A stretch of 64,000 nucleotides of DNA, taken from NCBI RefSeq assembly GCF_001020565.1, contig NZ_LDAS01000001.1:1216402-1280401 (forward strand), written 5' to 3'. The stretch is from Maribacter thermophilus (GTDB lineage Bacteria; Bacteroidota; Bacteroidia; Flavobacteriales; Flavobacteriaceae). Below, in pieces: positions 1 to 9,457 of this stretch (position 1 is its first letter; each line of letters opens with the position of its first letter). The notes under the pieces are model-generated. The model ran no database searches and was not told the origin of the DNA. It worked only from the letters and a program-made list of their open reading frames with translations. The translations under genes and the position numbers were made by a program.

Positions 1-1
1 C

Positions 2-988
2 ATACTCAATTGGAACGGAGAAGTGCTGTTAGAGCGCTATCTTCCTTCTGTCCTTAAGTTTTCGGAGGACGATGTGGATATTTATGTAGCAGACAATGCA
101 TCGACCGATGGGTCCATTGATTTTTTAAGAACAAACCATCCTACTGTCAAAATAATTCAAAATACGGCCAACGAAGGTTTTGCCAAGGGCTATAACGATG
201 CTTTAAAACATGTTGAGGCAGATATCTTCTGTTTGCTCAATTCTGATGTAGAGGTTACTAAAAATTGGTTGGAACCCATAAAAAAAGCCTTTACGGAAAT
301 GCCCGAGGCAGCGGTGATCCAACCCAAAATATTAGACCTGTTAAAACAAGATCATTTTGAATATGCAGGTGCCGCTGGTGGCTTTATAGATCAGCTAGGG
401 TATCCTTTTTGCAGGGGAAGAATATTTCAAAGTCTCGAGAAAGATAAGGGCCAATACAATGACATAAAGGAGATTTTCTGGGCAACCGGAGCTTGTATGT
501 TCGTTCGCAGTGCCATTTTTAAAGAACTAAATGGTTTCGACGAAGATTATTTTGCCCATCAAGAAGAGGTTGATTTTTGTTGGAGAGCAAAAAACCAAGG
601 ACATAGAATTTATTACGTAGGACACTCAAAAGTATTTCATCTTGGCGGATCTACCTTAAGCAACATGAACCCCAAGAAAACTTATTTAAACTTCAGAAAC
701 ACCCTATTCTCCATAACCAAAAACTTACCTCGCAGAAAGGCATTTCTTATTATTGCCATACGCTTATTATTAGACGGTATTGCTGCCCTACGCTTTATAA
801 TGCAACTTAGGTTTAAGCATTGTTTTGCAATCTTAAGGGCCCATTTGAGCTTCTATAGACAGTTTAGAAAAATGTACAAGAAAAGGGAAAAAGCTAAATT
901 TATACTAAAGTACTATACAACGAAGTCCATTGTGTGGTCTTATTTCGTAAATGGAGTAAGAAATTTTAACATTTTAGTAAAAGATTAA
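2..988 (+). CDS. GT2-family glycosyltransferase (5' end outside window)
   Basis: A GT-A fold glycosyltransferase that moves a sugar from a nucleotide-sugar to a polysaccharide or lipid-linked acceptor. The reading frame is open to the left edge, and the first codons read ILNWNGEVLLERYLPSV, the usual start of family 2 enzymes of the WbbL/rhamnosyltransferase type. So the GTG at 23 is not the true start and a few N-terminal residues are missing. Visible motifs are VADNASTDGS (nucleotide binding), LLNSDVEV (the DxD-like metal site), WATGACMFVRS and the acceptor-side GFDEDYFAHQEEVDFCWRA. A hydrophobic stretch near residues 245-265 may dock it to the inner membrane. Acceptor and sugar cannot be read from sequence. 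It is followed by 94 bp and then an OmpA-like gene that appears to have its own promoter. Confidence 0.9.
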   Translation: MLNWNGEVLLERYLPSVLKFSEDDVDIYVADNASTDGSIDFLRTNHPTVKIIQNTANEGFAKGYNDALKHVEADIFCLLNSDVEVTKNWLEPIKKAFTEMPEAAVIQPKILDLLKQDHFEYAGAAGGFIDQLGYPFCRGRIFQSLEKDKGQYNDIKEIFWATGACMFVRSAIFKELNGFDEDYFAHQEEVDFCWRAKNQGHRIYYVGHSKVFHLGGSTLSNMNPKKTYLNFRNTLFSITKNLPRRKAFLIIAIRLLLDGIAALRFIMQLRFKHCFAILRAHLSFYRQFRKMYKKREKAKFILKYYTTKSIVWSYFVNGVRNFNILVKD

Positions 989-1021
989 CTAAGTACCAGA
1001 ATAAACGAATGACAAAATATA

Positions 1022-1029
1022 TAATTTTG
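1022..1029 (+). promoter_or_regulatory. Possible Bacteroidota -7 box before ompA-like gene
   Basis: TAATTTTG matches the Bacteroidota -7 consensus TAnnTTTG exactly and lies 53 bp before the ATG of the OmpA-like gene. I do not see a clear TTTG -33 element at the right spacing, so this is a weak call. Confidence 0.3.
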
Positions 1030-1082
1030 GTACTGATGTTTAAGAATAAGTAAACCACAATCAATAAATATAGAATACAACT

Positions 1083-1937
1083 ATGAAAAAAATCATTTTA
1101 GGGTGTCTTGGAGTAACTCTTTTATTATCTTCTTGTGTTTCACAGAAGAAATATTCAGATCTTGAGGCAAAACAAAAAGAAACACAAGATTTATTAAATT
1201 CAGCAACTGTTAAGCTTAACGATTGTTTAGAAGAAAAAGCAACTACCGCTTCTAGACTTCAAACTTTAGAGGATCAAAATGCTTTCTTGAAGGCTAATAA
1301 TCAAGAACTCATCAACAACATGGGCAACTTGACTACTTTGACTACCAAAGGAGCTGAAAACTTAGAAAAATCGTTGGAAAGTCTTCAAGAAAAAGACTTG
1401 ACTATTCGTAAGTTGAACGATGCTATTACAAGAAGAGATTCTGTTAACCTATCTTTAGTACAAAGCCTAAAAGGAGTTTTGGGCAATTTGGACGATGAGG
1501 ATATAGAGATCAGTGTTGAAAAAGGTGTGGTATTCGTTTCTATATCTGACAAATTATTGTTCAGCAGTGGTAGCTACAATGTAACCAGCAGAGCTAAAGA
1601 AGTACTAGGTAAAGTTGCAAAAGTCGTTAACAACAAACCTGATTTTGAGTTTATGGTAGAAGGCCATACAGATGACGTACCTTACAGAGGCAGAGGTGGT
1701 GTATTGTTAGATAACTGGGATTTGAGTGTAAAACGTGCAACAGCCGTGGTACGTATTTTACAAAACGATTTCAATGTTGATCCTAAGCGTATGACCGCAG
1801 CAGGTAGAGCAGAGTATGTTCCTGTATCGCAAACAGAAAAATCAAAGAACAGAAGAACAAGAATTGTAGTTCTTCCAAAAATTGATCAGTTCTACAGCAT
1901 GATCGAGGATGGAATGAAAGATCCTGCCATTAAATAA
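1083..1937 (+). CDS. OmpA/Pal-like outer-membrane lipoprotein
   Basis: A 284-residue envelope protein that should tether the outer membrane to peptidoglycan. The N-terminus is a lipoprotein signal (MKKIILGCLGVTLLLSSC, lipobox LSSC). Residues about 25-125 are a heptad-rich coiled coil, and the C-terminal 130 residues are an OmpA domain. The peptidoglycan-binding signature is intact: EGHTDDVPY, the DNWDLSVKRATAVVRIL helix, and KSKNRRTRIVV near the end. A strong hairpin terminator follows directly, so it is probably monocistronic. A paralogue with a degraded OmpA domain lies at 9458-10231. Confidence 0.92.
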   Translation: MKKIILGCLGVTLLLSSCVSQKKYSDLEAKQKETQDLLNSATVKLNDCLEEKATTASRLQTLEDQNAFLKANNQELINNMGNLTTLTTKGAENLEKSLESLQEKDLTIRKLNDAITRRDSVNLSLVQSLKGVLGNLDDEDIEISVEKGVVFVSISDKLLFSSGSYNVTSRAKEVLGKVAKVVNNKPDFEFMVEGHTDDVPYRGRGGVLLDNWDLSVKRATAVVRILQNDFNVDPKRMTAAGRAEYVPVSQTEKSKNRRTRIVVLPKIDQFYSMIEDGMKDPAIK

Positions 1938-1959
1938 TTTCCTATAATGGAGTAAATTA

Positions 1960-1987
1960 AAAGCGGCCTTTTAAGGCCGCTTTTTTT
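1960..1987 (+). terminator. Rho-independent terminator after ompA-like gene
   Basis: The stem GCGGCCTT/AAGGCCGC (1963-1980) has a 2-nt loop and is followed by a run of seven T. The A-run on the other side means it could also end transcripts from the convergent yciO-like gene. Confidence 0.9.
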
Positions 1988-2032
1988 ATGTTCTTACGAC
2001 AGACAGTTTATTAAAAAACTATGCTGAAAAGA

Positions 2033-2653
2033 TTAAAAAATGCTTAAATCACCTTTTCCTTCCCTTAAAACTTCGGGTTGCCCTGAAGATAGATCTATTA
2101 CGGTAGAGGCCACATTATCACCATATCCACCATCGATTACTATATCTACTAAGTTTTCCCATTTCTCGTAAATCAATTCTGGATCGGTCGTGTATTCGAG
2201 CACATCGTCTTCATCACGTATAGAAGTAGAAACAATAGGGTTGCCCAAACCTTCTACCAATGCCTTGGAAATAGTATTGTCCGGAACACGTATACCAACT
2301 GTTTTCTTCTTTTTAAAATCTTTAGGAAGATTGTTGTTGCCCGGAAGTATAAAGGTATATGGCCCAGGTAGAGCTCGTTTTAAAATTTTAAACGTGGCCG
2401 TATCAATTTGCCTAACATAATCAGAAAGATTACTTAGATCTGCACATACAAAAGACCAATTCGCTTTTGCCAACTTTACCCCTTTGATTCTAGCGATCTT
2501 TTCCAAGGCCCTAGAGTTGGTAATATCGCACCCTAATCCGTACACTGTATCGGTAGGGTATATTACGAGCCCCCCTTTTCTTAAAACCTGTACCACTTTA
2601 CCAATTTCCTTTGGGCTCGGGTTTTCTTCATATATTCTTATAAGTTCTGCCAT
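2033..2653 (-). CDS. YciO-type Sua5/YrdC family protein
   Basis: A 206-residue protein of the Sua5/YciO/YrdC fold, which binds ATP and, in TsaC/Sua5 members, makes threonylcarbamoyl-AMP for tRNA t6A. Seen here: GGLVIYPTDTVYGLGCD, PGPYTFILPG, KTVGIRVPD and NPIVSTSIRDED. The length and the sequence after the first domain (ARIKGVKLAKANWSFVCADL) resemble E. coli YciO rather than TsaC, whose corresponding segment is KGRP...PL. So the t6A role is possible but not secure. It lies 12 bp after the GH16 gene and probably shares its transcript. Confidence 0.85.
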   Translation of the reverse strand: MAELIRIYEENPSPKEIGKVVQVLRKGGLVIYPTDTVYGLGCDITNSRALEKIARIKGVKLAKANWSFVCADLSNLSDYVRQIDTATFKILKRALPGPYTFILPGNNNLPKDFKKKKTVGIRVPDNTISKALVEGLGNPIVSTSIRDEDDVLEYTTDPELIYEKWENLVDIVIDGGYGDNVASTVIDLSSGQPEVLREGKGDLSIF

Positions 2654-2665
2654 ATCATTAAAAAT

Positions 2666-3514
2666 TTACATTTTTTGATAAACCCTAACATAATCTATTT
2701 CCATTGTAGCGGGAAAAGTAGCAGCATCGACTCCTTCTAAACCTCCCCAGTTTCCGCCAACCGCAATATTCAATAAAAAATAGAACGGCTTTGAGAACGG
2801 CCAATTATCGGTATTTGCATCGGTCGGTCTTAAAAAACTGAGTTTTACATTTTCTTCTTCGTCTATGTAAAACTTTAAATATTCATCGGTCCACAAGAGA
2901 CCGTACACATGAAACTCTTCTTCGATAGTTTGCAATGGTACCGGCCCCGAGGTCACTTGTGTACCCTGTATATGGTTGTTGGCCGTACTATGAATAGAAA
3001 AATGTGTTTCGTTAGGACTATAACTAACATACTCCATAATATCTATTTCTCCACAAGCCGGCCATCCTACAGAATCTATATTGGAACCCAACATCCAGAT
3101 AGCGGGCCATATACCTTTACCTTTTAGCTCGGGAATCTTAGCACGTACCTCTATTTTTCCATACGTAAATTCTTTTCTACTATTAAGTCTTGCCGAGGTG
3201 TATTCACTACCCCCAACATTTTCTTTACGTGCCGTAATCTTAAGAGTACCCCCACTTACTTCTACATTCGAATTTTCCAGATAATTTTGAAGTTCGTTGT
3301 TTCCCCACCCGTGGTTACCAGTTTCAAAACGCCAATTATCAAGAGATAGGCTATCACCTTCAAACTCATCGGCCCAGACCAATACCGCATCTTTCCAATA
3401 ATCATTTGAAAAAACGTCCTTTTCTTTATTCCCGATGTTCAAAGTTTCTTGACAAGAAGAAATTGATACATAGAATAAACAAAACACAGTAAAAAACTTG
3501 TTTTTACCTATCAT
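2666..3514 (-). CDS. GH16 family glucanase lipoprotein (laminarinase type)
   Basis: A 282-residue surface or periplasmic lipoprotein with a single glycoside hydrolase family 16 domain, expected to cut beta-1,3 or mixed-linkage glucans such as laminarin. The signal ends in the lipobox SISSC. The catalytic signature ExDxxE is present as GEIDIMEY, and the fold markers WADEFEGDSLSLDNW, GIWPAIWMLG and the C-terminal MEIDYVRVYQK are all there. No carbohydrate-binding module follows. It sits 45 bp downstream of the UvrD gene and 12 bp before yciO-like; there is no SusCD pair beside it, so this is not a full polysaccharide-use locus. Exact substrate is not readable. Confidence 0.9.
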   Translation of the reverse strand: MIGKNKFFTVFCLFYVSISSCQETLNIGNKEKDVFSNDYWKDAVLVWADEFEGDSLSLDNWRFETGNHGWGNNELQNYLENSNVEVSGGTLKITARKENVGGSEYTSARLNSRKEFTYGKIEVRAKIPELKGKGIWPAIWMLGSNIDSVGWPACGEIDIMEYVSYSPNETHFSIHSTANNHIQGTQVTSGPVPLQTIEEEFHVYGLLWTDEYLKFYIDEEENVKLSFLRPTDANTDNWPFSKPFYFLLNIAVGGNWGGLEGVDAATFPATMEIDYVRVYQKM

Positions 3515-3559
3515 AACAATCGTTTTGATCGCCTAAAGAAACTTATATGATCACATCTC

Positions 3560-5884
3560 TTAAAGCACCTCTAATTTAGCAAACCTAAGTAGTAATTTTT
3601 TCACATCGCCTTGATCAAACTTAATTTCGGCTTTTCTATCGTTTCCTACCCCCTCTATCTTTAACACTTTACCCCTACCAAAACGGGTGTGGTTCACTAC
3701 CGAACCTTCCTTTAAGTTAGGGTCTATTGTATTTGAGTTTCCTATAGGCTGAGCTAGTTGAGGCTTAATTTTTCTCAATTTTTTCAGTTGGTTCAAGTTG
3801 GGCTTGTCTATAGTCGGAGGCGTCCCTTTTTTGGGTTTGTTTTGCCGAAGTTTGCTTTTGTCTACTTCCCCAAAAATATTGGCATTGATCATTGATTTAT
3901 AGCGGTACCCACCATCTACCGGAGTAAGGTTTTCCACATATTTTTCATCAATTTCCTCTAAAAACCTACTGGGCTCCGCATCTATCAACTTACCCCAACG
4001 GTATCTATTCTGCGTATAAGTGAGGTATGCCTGCTTTTCTGCCCGTGTTAGGGCCACATAAAAAAGTCGACGCTCTTCCTCAAGTTCGCTACGGGTGTTC
4101 ATGCTCATTCCCGAAGGAAAAAGGTCTTCTTCCATTCCCACAATATAGACAAAGGGAAACTCGAGTCCTTTTGCCAAGTGAATGGTCATTAAGGCTACAC
4201 GGTCATCATCTCCAGTATCTTTGTCCAAATCGGTTGCCAAGGCAACATCTTCCAGAAACTCGCTTAGTCCACCAGTGGCATCCGCTACTTCTTTTTGCCC
4301 CTCAACAAAATCCTTTATACCGTTAAGAAGTTCCTCTATATTCTCCATTCTGGCTATTCCCTCGGGTGTACCATCCTTTTTAAACTCCAGCAAAAGCCCT
4401 GTCTTTTTAGCAACTTGCTCTGCCAAGGCAAAGGCATCGGAAGTTTGGTTCATGATCTGAAAACTTTTGATCATTCGCACAAAGTCTTCCAACTTTCTTT
4501 TGGTTCCGGAATTTATCTTTAAATCTATTTTAGAGATATTTTCCATGACCTCGAACATAGAACGCCCATAATGGTTTGCCGCAACCACCAGTTTATCTAT
4601 GGTGGTTTGCCCTATTCCCCTTGCTGGGAAATTAATGACTCTTTTTAATGCCTCCTCATCTTTAGGGTTAATGATCAAGCGTAGGTATGACAATACATCT
4701 TTGATCTCTTTTCGTTGATAAAACGAGAGCCCTCCATATATTCTATAAGGTATATCCCTTTTTCTTAAGGCATCCTCTATGGCCCTTGATTGAGAGTTGG
4801 TACGGTATAGTACGGCAAACTCGCCATTGGACATCTGGTGCTGCATTTTATTTTCCCAAATAGAACCGGCTACAAACCTTCCCTCTTCTGCATCGGTAAT
4901 GCTTCTATGTATTTTAATGGGGCCTCCTTCATCATTATCCGTCCAAACCACCTTTTCCAATTGGTTCTTGTTCTTCTCAATGATAGAATTCGCGGCATTC
5001 ACAATGTTCTTTGTAGACCTATAATTCTGTTCTAGACGGTACATTCCAACATTTTCATAATCGCGTTGAAAATTAAGAATGTTGCTAATGTTCGCCCCTC
5101 TAAACGAATAGATACTTTGCGCATCGTCCCCTACCACACAAATATTCTGAAAACGATCCGCAAGAGCCTTTACTATCAGGTATTGTGAATGGTTGGTATC
5201 TTGATACTCATCTACCAAAATATACCTAAAACGGTCTTGATATTTCATTAAAACATCTGGGTAACGGGTCAATAACTCGTTCGTCCGCAAGAGCAGATCA
5301 TCAAAATCCATAGCCCCTGCCTTAAAACAACGTTCTACATAGTTTTGGTAGATATCGCCAATACGCGGCCTCTTTGCCATGGCATCGGCCTCCATAAGTT
5401 CTGGATTGTTAAAATATGCCTTTACGGTTATTAAACTGTTTTTGAACGAGGAAATTCTGTTCTGTACCTGCTTGTACTTATAAATATCCTTATCTAAGCC
5501 CATCTCTTTAATAATGGACGCTATTAAACGTTGAGAGTCTTGGGTATCATAAATGGTAAAGTTACTGGGGTAACCCAGTTTATCACCATCATACCTGAGC
5601 AATTTGGCAAATACCGAGTGAAAAGTACCCATCCATAGATTTTTGGCCTCTGAAGCACCCACGATACTGGCAATACGATCTTTCATTTCGCGTGCTGCCT
5701 TATTGGTGAATGTCAATGCCAAAATATTAAAAGAATCCACTCCTTGCTCCATTAGGTATGCTATTCTATATGTAAGCACCCTTGTCTTTCCGGACCCGGC
5801 TCCGGCTATTACCATTAGCGGTCCGTCTTTATGCAGTACCGGCGCCCTTTGGGCATCATTCAATTCATCTATAAAAGAACTCAA
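3560..5884 (-). CDS. UvrD/PcrA-type DNA helicase
   Basis: A 774-residue superfamily 1A 3'-5' helicase for nucleotide excision and mismatch repair and for removing recombination proteins. Motifs in order: Walker A AGAGSGKT near residue 30, ALTFTNKAAREMK (Ia), LVDEYQDTN (II), VGDDAQSIYSFRGA (III), EQNYRST (IV), MTIHLAKGLEFPFV (V) and FYVALTRAEKQAYLTY (VI). The C-terminal Tudor-like KOW domain (VNHTRFGRGKVLKIEG) that binds RNA polymerase in PcrA is present. The frame has no ATG near the conserved N-terminus; the start used is TTG at 5884, which gives the usual LNDAQRAPV start of the family. Confidence 0.93.
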   Translation of the reverse strand: MSSFIDELNDAQRAPVLHKDGPLMVIAGAGSGKTRVLTYRIAYLMEQGVDSFNILALTFTNKAAREMKDRIASIVGASEAKNLWMGTFHSVFAKLLRYDGDKLGYPSNFTIYDTQDSQRLIASIIKEMGLDKDIYKYKQVQNRISSFKNSLITVKAYFNNPELMEADAMAKRPRIGDIYQNYVERCFKAGAMDFDDLLLRTNELLTRYPDVLMKYQDRFRYILVDEYQDTNHSQYLIVKALADRFQNICVVGDDAQSIYSFRGANISNILNFQRDYENVGMYRLEQNYRSTKNIVNAANSIIEKNKNQLEKVVWTDNDEGGPIKIHRSITDAEEGRFVAGSIWENKMQHQMSNGEFAVLYRTNSQSRAIEDALRKRDIPYRIYGGLSFYQRKEIKDVLSYLRLIINPKDEEALKRVINFPARGIGQTTIDKLVVAANHYGRSMFEVMENISKIDLKINSGTKRKLEDFVRMIKSFQIMNQTSDAFALAEQVAKKTGLLLEFKKDGTPEGIARMENIEELLNGIKDFVEGQKEVADATGGLSEFLEDVALATDLDKDTGDDDRVALMTIHLAKGLEFPFVYIVGMEEDLFPSGMSMNTRSELEEERRLFYVALTRAEKQAYLTYTQNRYRWGKLIDAEPSRFLEEIDEKYVENLTPVDGGYRYKSMINANIFGEVDKSKLRQNKPKKGTPPTIDKPNLNQLKKLRKIKPQLAQPIGNSNTIDPNLKEGSVVNHTRFGRGKVLKIEGVGNDRKAEIKFDQGDVKKLLLRFAKLEVL

Positions 5885-6018
5885 GATATCATCAGTTTTA
5901 AAGTGTGAATTTAGCTATTATTAAGCGATACCAGAAAAGATGTTTTTTAGAATTATAAACAATATGCAATAATAATTTATCGCTTTTGAATATCTTTAAC
6001 CGCACAAACTCAATCTCC

Positions 6019-6567
6019 ATGGCAAGCTTCTCCATAAAACCAAATCTACTTGTAATTTTTATTCTTTTAATGAACGCTACGTTTGCCCAAGAGAAAAAGA
6101 GCGGACCGATAATTGAGAACTATGGTAAGGTTTGGACCGTAGAAAACCCCGATTTTAAAGTTAATAAGAATACCACTTTTAAAGCTGTCTTTGATATTAT
6201 GAATTCACCCGAAGATAGCTCTCAACTTAATACATCTATAGAAACAGCCGCAAGATTCTTAAATATGCACGCCCAAAGCGGTGTACCGTTAGCACAGTTG
6301 AAAGTCGCCTTGGTAGTGCACAACAAGGCCTCCAAAGATGTTATTACCTCTAAAGCCTACAAAGCAAAGTATGGAGTGGACAACCCAAACGAAGATTTGC
6401 TCAAGGTATTGATGGAAGCTGGCGCGCAGGTTATTTTTTGCGGACAGTCCTCCGCATCAAGAGGTTACCCAAAAGAAGATTTAATAGACGGCGTACAACT
6501 GTCATTATCTGCCATGACAGCGCTTATACAATTACAGGACGACAACTATAGACTGATCAAATTTTAA
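6019..6567 (+). CDS. Secreted DsrE-fold family protein
   Basis: A protein of 182 residues with a signal peptide (LLVIFILLMNATFAQ) and a DsrE/DsrF-like domain. Members of this fold include sulfur carriers, but many secreted ones have no known role. A Cys is present in VIFCGQSSASRG near the C-terminus, where DsrE-type proteins often have one. I chose the ATG at 6019 over an upstream TTG at 5986 because it places the signal peptide normally. It is 10 bp before the M20D amidohydrolase and so probably co-transcribed with it. Confidence 0.75.
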   Translation: MASFSIKPNLLVIFILLMNATFAQEKKSGPIIENYGKVWTVENPDFKVNKNTTFKAVFDIMNSPEDSSQLNTSIETAARFLNMHAQSGVPLAQLKVALVVHNKASKDVITSKAYKAKYGVDNPNEDLLKVLMEAGAQVIFCGQSSASRGYPKEDLIDGVQLSLSAMTALIQLQDDNYRLIKF

Positions 6568-6577
6568 TATATATAAT

Positions 6578-7885
6578 ATGAGAAAATTAGGAATATTGGC
6601 CATGCTTCTTTGTGGTATTGCCATACAGGCCCAAAGTCGTTTGGACAAAGATTACAAGGATATTGAAGACAAAGTAATCGAATGGAGAAGATATTTTCAC
6701 GAACACCCAGAACTCTCTAACCGCGAGTTTAAAACTGCTGAAAAAATAGCGGAACATCTAAAAAGTTTGGGCATAGAGGTAGAAACCGGCATAGCCCACA
6801 CAGGTGTTGTAGGTATTCTTAAAGGTAAAAAGCCCGGAAAAGTGGTCGCCTTACGTGCAGATATGGACGCCTTACCCGTCACAGAACGAAACGACCTTCC
6901 TTTTAAGAGCAATGCCACCTCTGAATATATGGGAGAAGAGGTCGGGGTGATGCACGCTTGTGGACATGACACGCATGTAGCCATACTTATGGGTGTCGCC
7001 GAGGTTTTGTCCAAAAACAAGGACAAGATAAAAGGTACGGTGAAATTTATTTTCCAACCTGCGGAAGAAGGTGCCCCTCCAGGAGAAGAAGGTGGTGCGG
7101 CCTTAATGGTGAAAGAAGGAGTCTTAAAAAATCCGGATGTTGATGCCATATTTGGCCTTCACATTAACTCACAAACCCCGGTCGGTATGATCAGGTATAA
7201 GTCTGGTGGCACCATGGCGGCCGCTCAGGTGTTTGAAATCAAGGTAAAGGGGAAACAAAGTCACGGCTCCCAACCTTGGTCCGGTGTAGACCCTATTTTA
7301 ATCAGTGCCAAGATTATAGACGGTCTGCAAACCATTGTCAGTAGAGAAATGAACTTGACCAATGAAGCCGCCGTTATTACCGTCGGTAAAATTTCCGCAG
7401 GGGTAAGAAGCAATATTATTCCTGAAAGTGCAGAAATGATAGGTACCATCAGAACCTTGGATTATGACATGAAAGACAAGTTGAACAAACGTATGGTCGA
7501 GATGGTCAGCACCATTGCCCAAGCATATGGGGGTGAAGCTACATGCACCATTACAGAGGCTACCGATATCACCTATAACCACCCAGAGCTTGTAGAACAA
7601 ATGTTGCCTACTATAAAAAGGGTTGCAGGGGCAGAAAATACCGTAGCACAAAAAGCCGTTACCGGTGCCGAGGATTTTTCTTATTTCCAAAGAGAAGTAC
7701 CCGGATTTTTCTTCTTTTTAGGAGGGATGACACCCGGAAACACGGAGTCTTACCCCCACCACACACCAGATTTCAGAGTAGATGACAGTGGTCTATTATT
7801 AGGTGTCAAAGCTTTAACTGAAATGAGTTTAGATTATTTAAACAGTAATAAAACCCCCAGATTGGACGTTAAACCCAAAGGTTAA
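6578..7885 (+). CDS. Secreted M20D amidohydrolase/peptidase
   Basis: A 435-residue zinc hydrolase of the hippuricase/IAA-amino-acid hydrolase group, which removes acyl groups from N-acyl amino acids or cuts dipeptides. A signal peptide (MRKLGILAMLLCGIAIQAQ) places it in the periplasm. Metal-site motifs are visible: HEHPELSNREF, ALRADMDALPV, HACGHDTHVA, FQPAEEG and the late TGAEDFSYF. The central dimerisation domain carries KGKQSHGSQPW. Substrate is unknown. It is followed after 4 bp by the FMN-binding glutamate-synthase-like gene. Confidence 0.9.
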   Translation: MRKLGILAMLLCGIAIQAQSRLDKDYKDIEDKVIEWRRYFHEHPELSNREFKTAEKIAEHLKSLGIEVETGIAHTGVVGILKGKKPGKVVALRADMDALPVTERNDLPFKSNATSEYMGEEVGVMHACGHDTHVAILMGVAEVLSKNKDKIKGTVKFIFQPAEEGAPPGEEGGAALMVKEGVLKNPDVDAIFGLHINSQTPVGMIRYKSGGTMAAAQVFEIKVKGKQSHGSQPWSGVDPILISAKIIDGLQTIVSREMNLTNEAAVITVGKISAGVRSNIIPESAEMIGTIRTLDYDMKDKLNKRMVEMVSTIAQAYGGEATCTITEATDITYNHPELVEQMLPTIKRVAGAENTVAQKAVTGAEDFSYFQREVPGFFFFLGGMTPGNTESYPHHTPDFRVDDSGLLLGVKALTEMSLDYLNSNKTPRLDVKPKG

Positions 7886-7889
7886 ATTC

Positions 7890-9443
7890 ATGATTTATTT
7901 TATGGCATTTTTAAACGGTTTTCCGTGGTGGGCTTGGATTGCCCTTATTCTTGCATTAGTTGCATTTTGGGATATTTTTATCCAAAGAAAACATACTATT
8001 AAACATAATTTTCCAATCGTTGGACATCTTAGGTATTGGTTGGAAAGTATTGGTCCGGAAATGCGGCAGTACTTTGTGGCCAACAACAGGGAAGAACTTC
8101 CCTTTAACCGTATTGAAAGAGGATGGATCTATGCCTCCGCAAAAAAAGAAAACAATTACGAAGGTTTTGGTAGTGATAGGGACCTCTATGCACATCAACA
8201 TGTTTTTATAAAAAATAGAATGATGGCCTACAAGGTACCTTCTGGCCACCCAAACGAATCCGACCCTACTTTTATGCCATGTGCCAAGGTCATAGGTGCC
8301 TATAATCAAAGAAAGCATCCTTTTAGGCCCGCGAGTATCATCAACGTTTCCGCTATGAGCTTTGGTTCCTTGTCAGCAGCTGCCGTTGAGGCAATGAACA
8401 AAGGCGTAAAAAAAGCAGGGGCTTATCATAATACTGGAGAAGGCGGTTTGTCTCCATACCATAAACAAGGAGGAGATGTAATCTTCCATTTTGGTACCGG
8501 TTATTTTGGGGTAAGAACTCCCGACGGTAATTTTTCTATGGAAAAAATGAAAAAACTGGTTTCTGAAAACCCTTGTATCAAAGCTATAGAAATTAAGTTA
8601 TCGCAAGGTGCAAAACCCGGAAAGGGAGGCGTTTTGCCCGGGGCTAAAATAACCCCCGAACTAGCGGAGATAAGAGGTGTAGAAGTTGGTAAAGATGTAC
8701 TATCACCCGCAACACATAAAGCTTTTTCCTCTGTTCCAGAATTGATGGAACTTATAGAAAACATTGCGGATGAAACTGGGTTGCCCGTTGGTATCAAAGG
8801 AGCCATTGGAAAATTGGACCAATGGGAAGAACTGGCCGATCTAATGTTGACCACAGGCAAGGGGCCAGACTTTATTACGGTAGATGGTGGCGAAGGTGGC
8901 ACGGGTGCCGCTCCCCCTTCATTTGCAGACCATGTGTCATTACCATGGGTATACGGTTTTTCTCGTTTGTACCGAGTATTCTTGGATAGAAAATTAACCG
9001 ACAGAATTGTTTTTATAGGAAGTGGCAAACTTGGATTTCCGGCAAAAGCGGCCATGGCCTTTGCCATGGGGGTAGACTGTATAAATGTGGCACGTGAGGC
9101 CATGATGAGCATAGGTTGCATTCAGGCACAAGTATGCCATACCAATCGATGCCCGACCGGAATCGCAACACAGAACAAATGGCTTCAGAAGGGAATAGAC
9201 GTTCCCTTAAAATCGGATCGCCTAGCCCAATACTTTAAAACCTTCAAGAAAGAATTTTTAGAAATTACCCATGCCGCAGGTTACGAGCACCCATGTCAAT
9301 TTACGATGGACGATGTACAGGTAAACGTAGATGACAACGACCTAAATAAGAGTCTTGCCTCTACTTATGGCTATAATAAAGCAAAAGTTGCTTTTAACGG
9401 TGTTCAAGAATTAAAAGACTGTTCGTATCTTGGCGGCAAATAA
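7890..9443 (+). CDS. FMN-binding glutamate synthase family protein, membrane anchored
   Basis: A 517-residue protein with one N-terminal membrane helix (WWAWIALILALVAFW) and then the FMN-binding domain of glutamate synthase. It lacks the glutamine amidotransferase domain, so it is a stand-alone GltS-like protein rather than classic GOGAT. The barrel motifs SAMSFGSLSAAAVEAMNKG, GEGGLSPYH, DFITVDGGEGGTGAAP and the iron-sulfur Cys motif CHTNRCPTGIATQN are intact. The physiological reaction of this group is not established; it may be an anchored flavin oxidoreductase. It is in a cluster with M20D and an OmpA-like gene (gaps 4 and 14 bp). Confidence 0.88.
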   Translation: MIYFMAFLNGFPWWAWIALILALVAFWDIFIQRKHTIKHNFPIVGHLRYWLESIGPEMRQYFVANNREELPFNRIERGWIYASAKKENNYEGFGSDRDLYAHQHVFIKNRMMAYKVPSGHPNESDPTFMPCAKVIGAYNQRKHPFRPASIINVSAMSFGSLSAAAVEAMNKGVKKAGAYHNTGEGGLSPYHKQGGDVIFHFGTGYFGVRTPDGNFSMEKMKKLVSENPCIKAIEIKLSQGAKPGKGGVLPGAKITPELAEIRGVEVGKDVLSPATHKAFSSVPELMELIENIADETGLPVGIKGAIGKLDQWEELADLMLTTGKGPDFITVDGGEGGTGAAPPSFADHVSLPWVYGFSRLYRVFLDRKLTDRIVFIGSGKLGFPAKAAMAFAMGVDCINVAREAMMSIGCIQAQVCHTNRCPTGIATQNKWLQKGIDVPLKSDRLAQYFKTFKKEFLEITHAAGYEHPCQFTMDDVQVNVDDNDLNKSLASTYGYNKAKVAFNGVQELKDCSYLGGK

Positions 9444-9457
9444 AAAGATGATTAAAT

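Noticed and set aside
2190-2678. Overlapping open frames opposite the yciO-like gene and many others opposite conserved genes
   Set aside because: They show no domain, no conserved start context and lie wholly antisense to well-supported genes.
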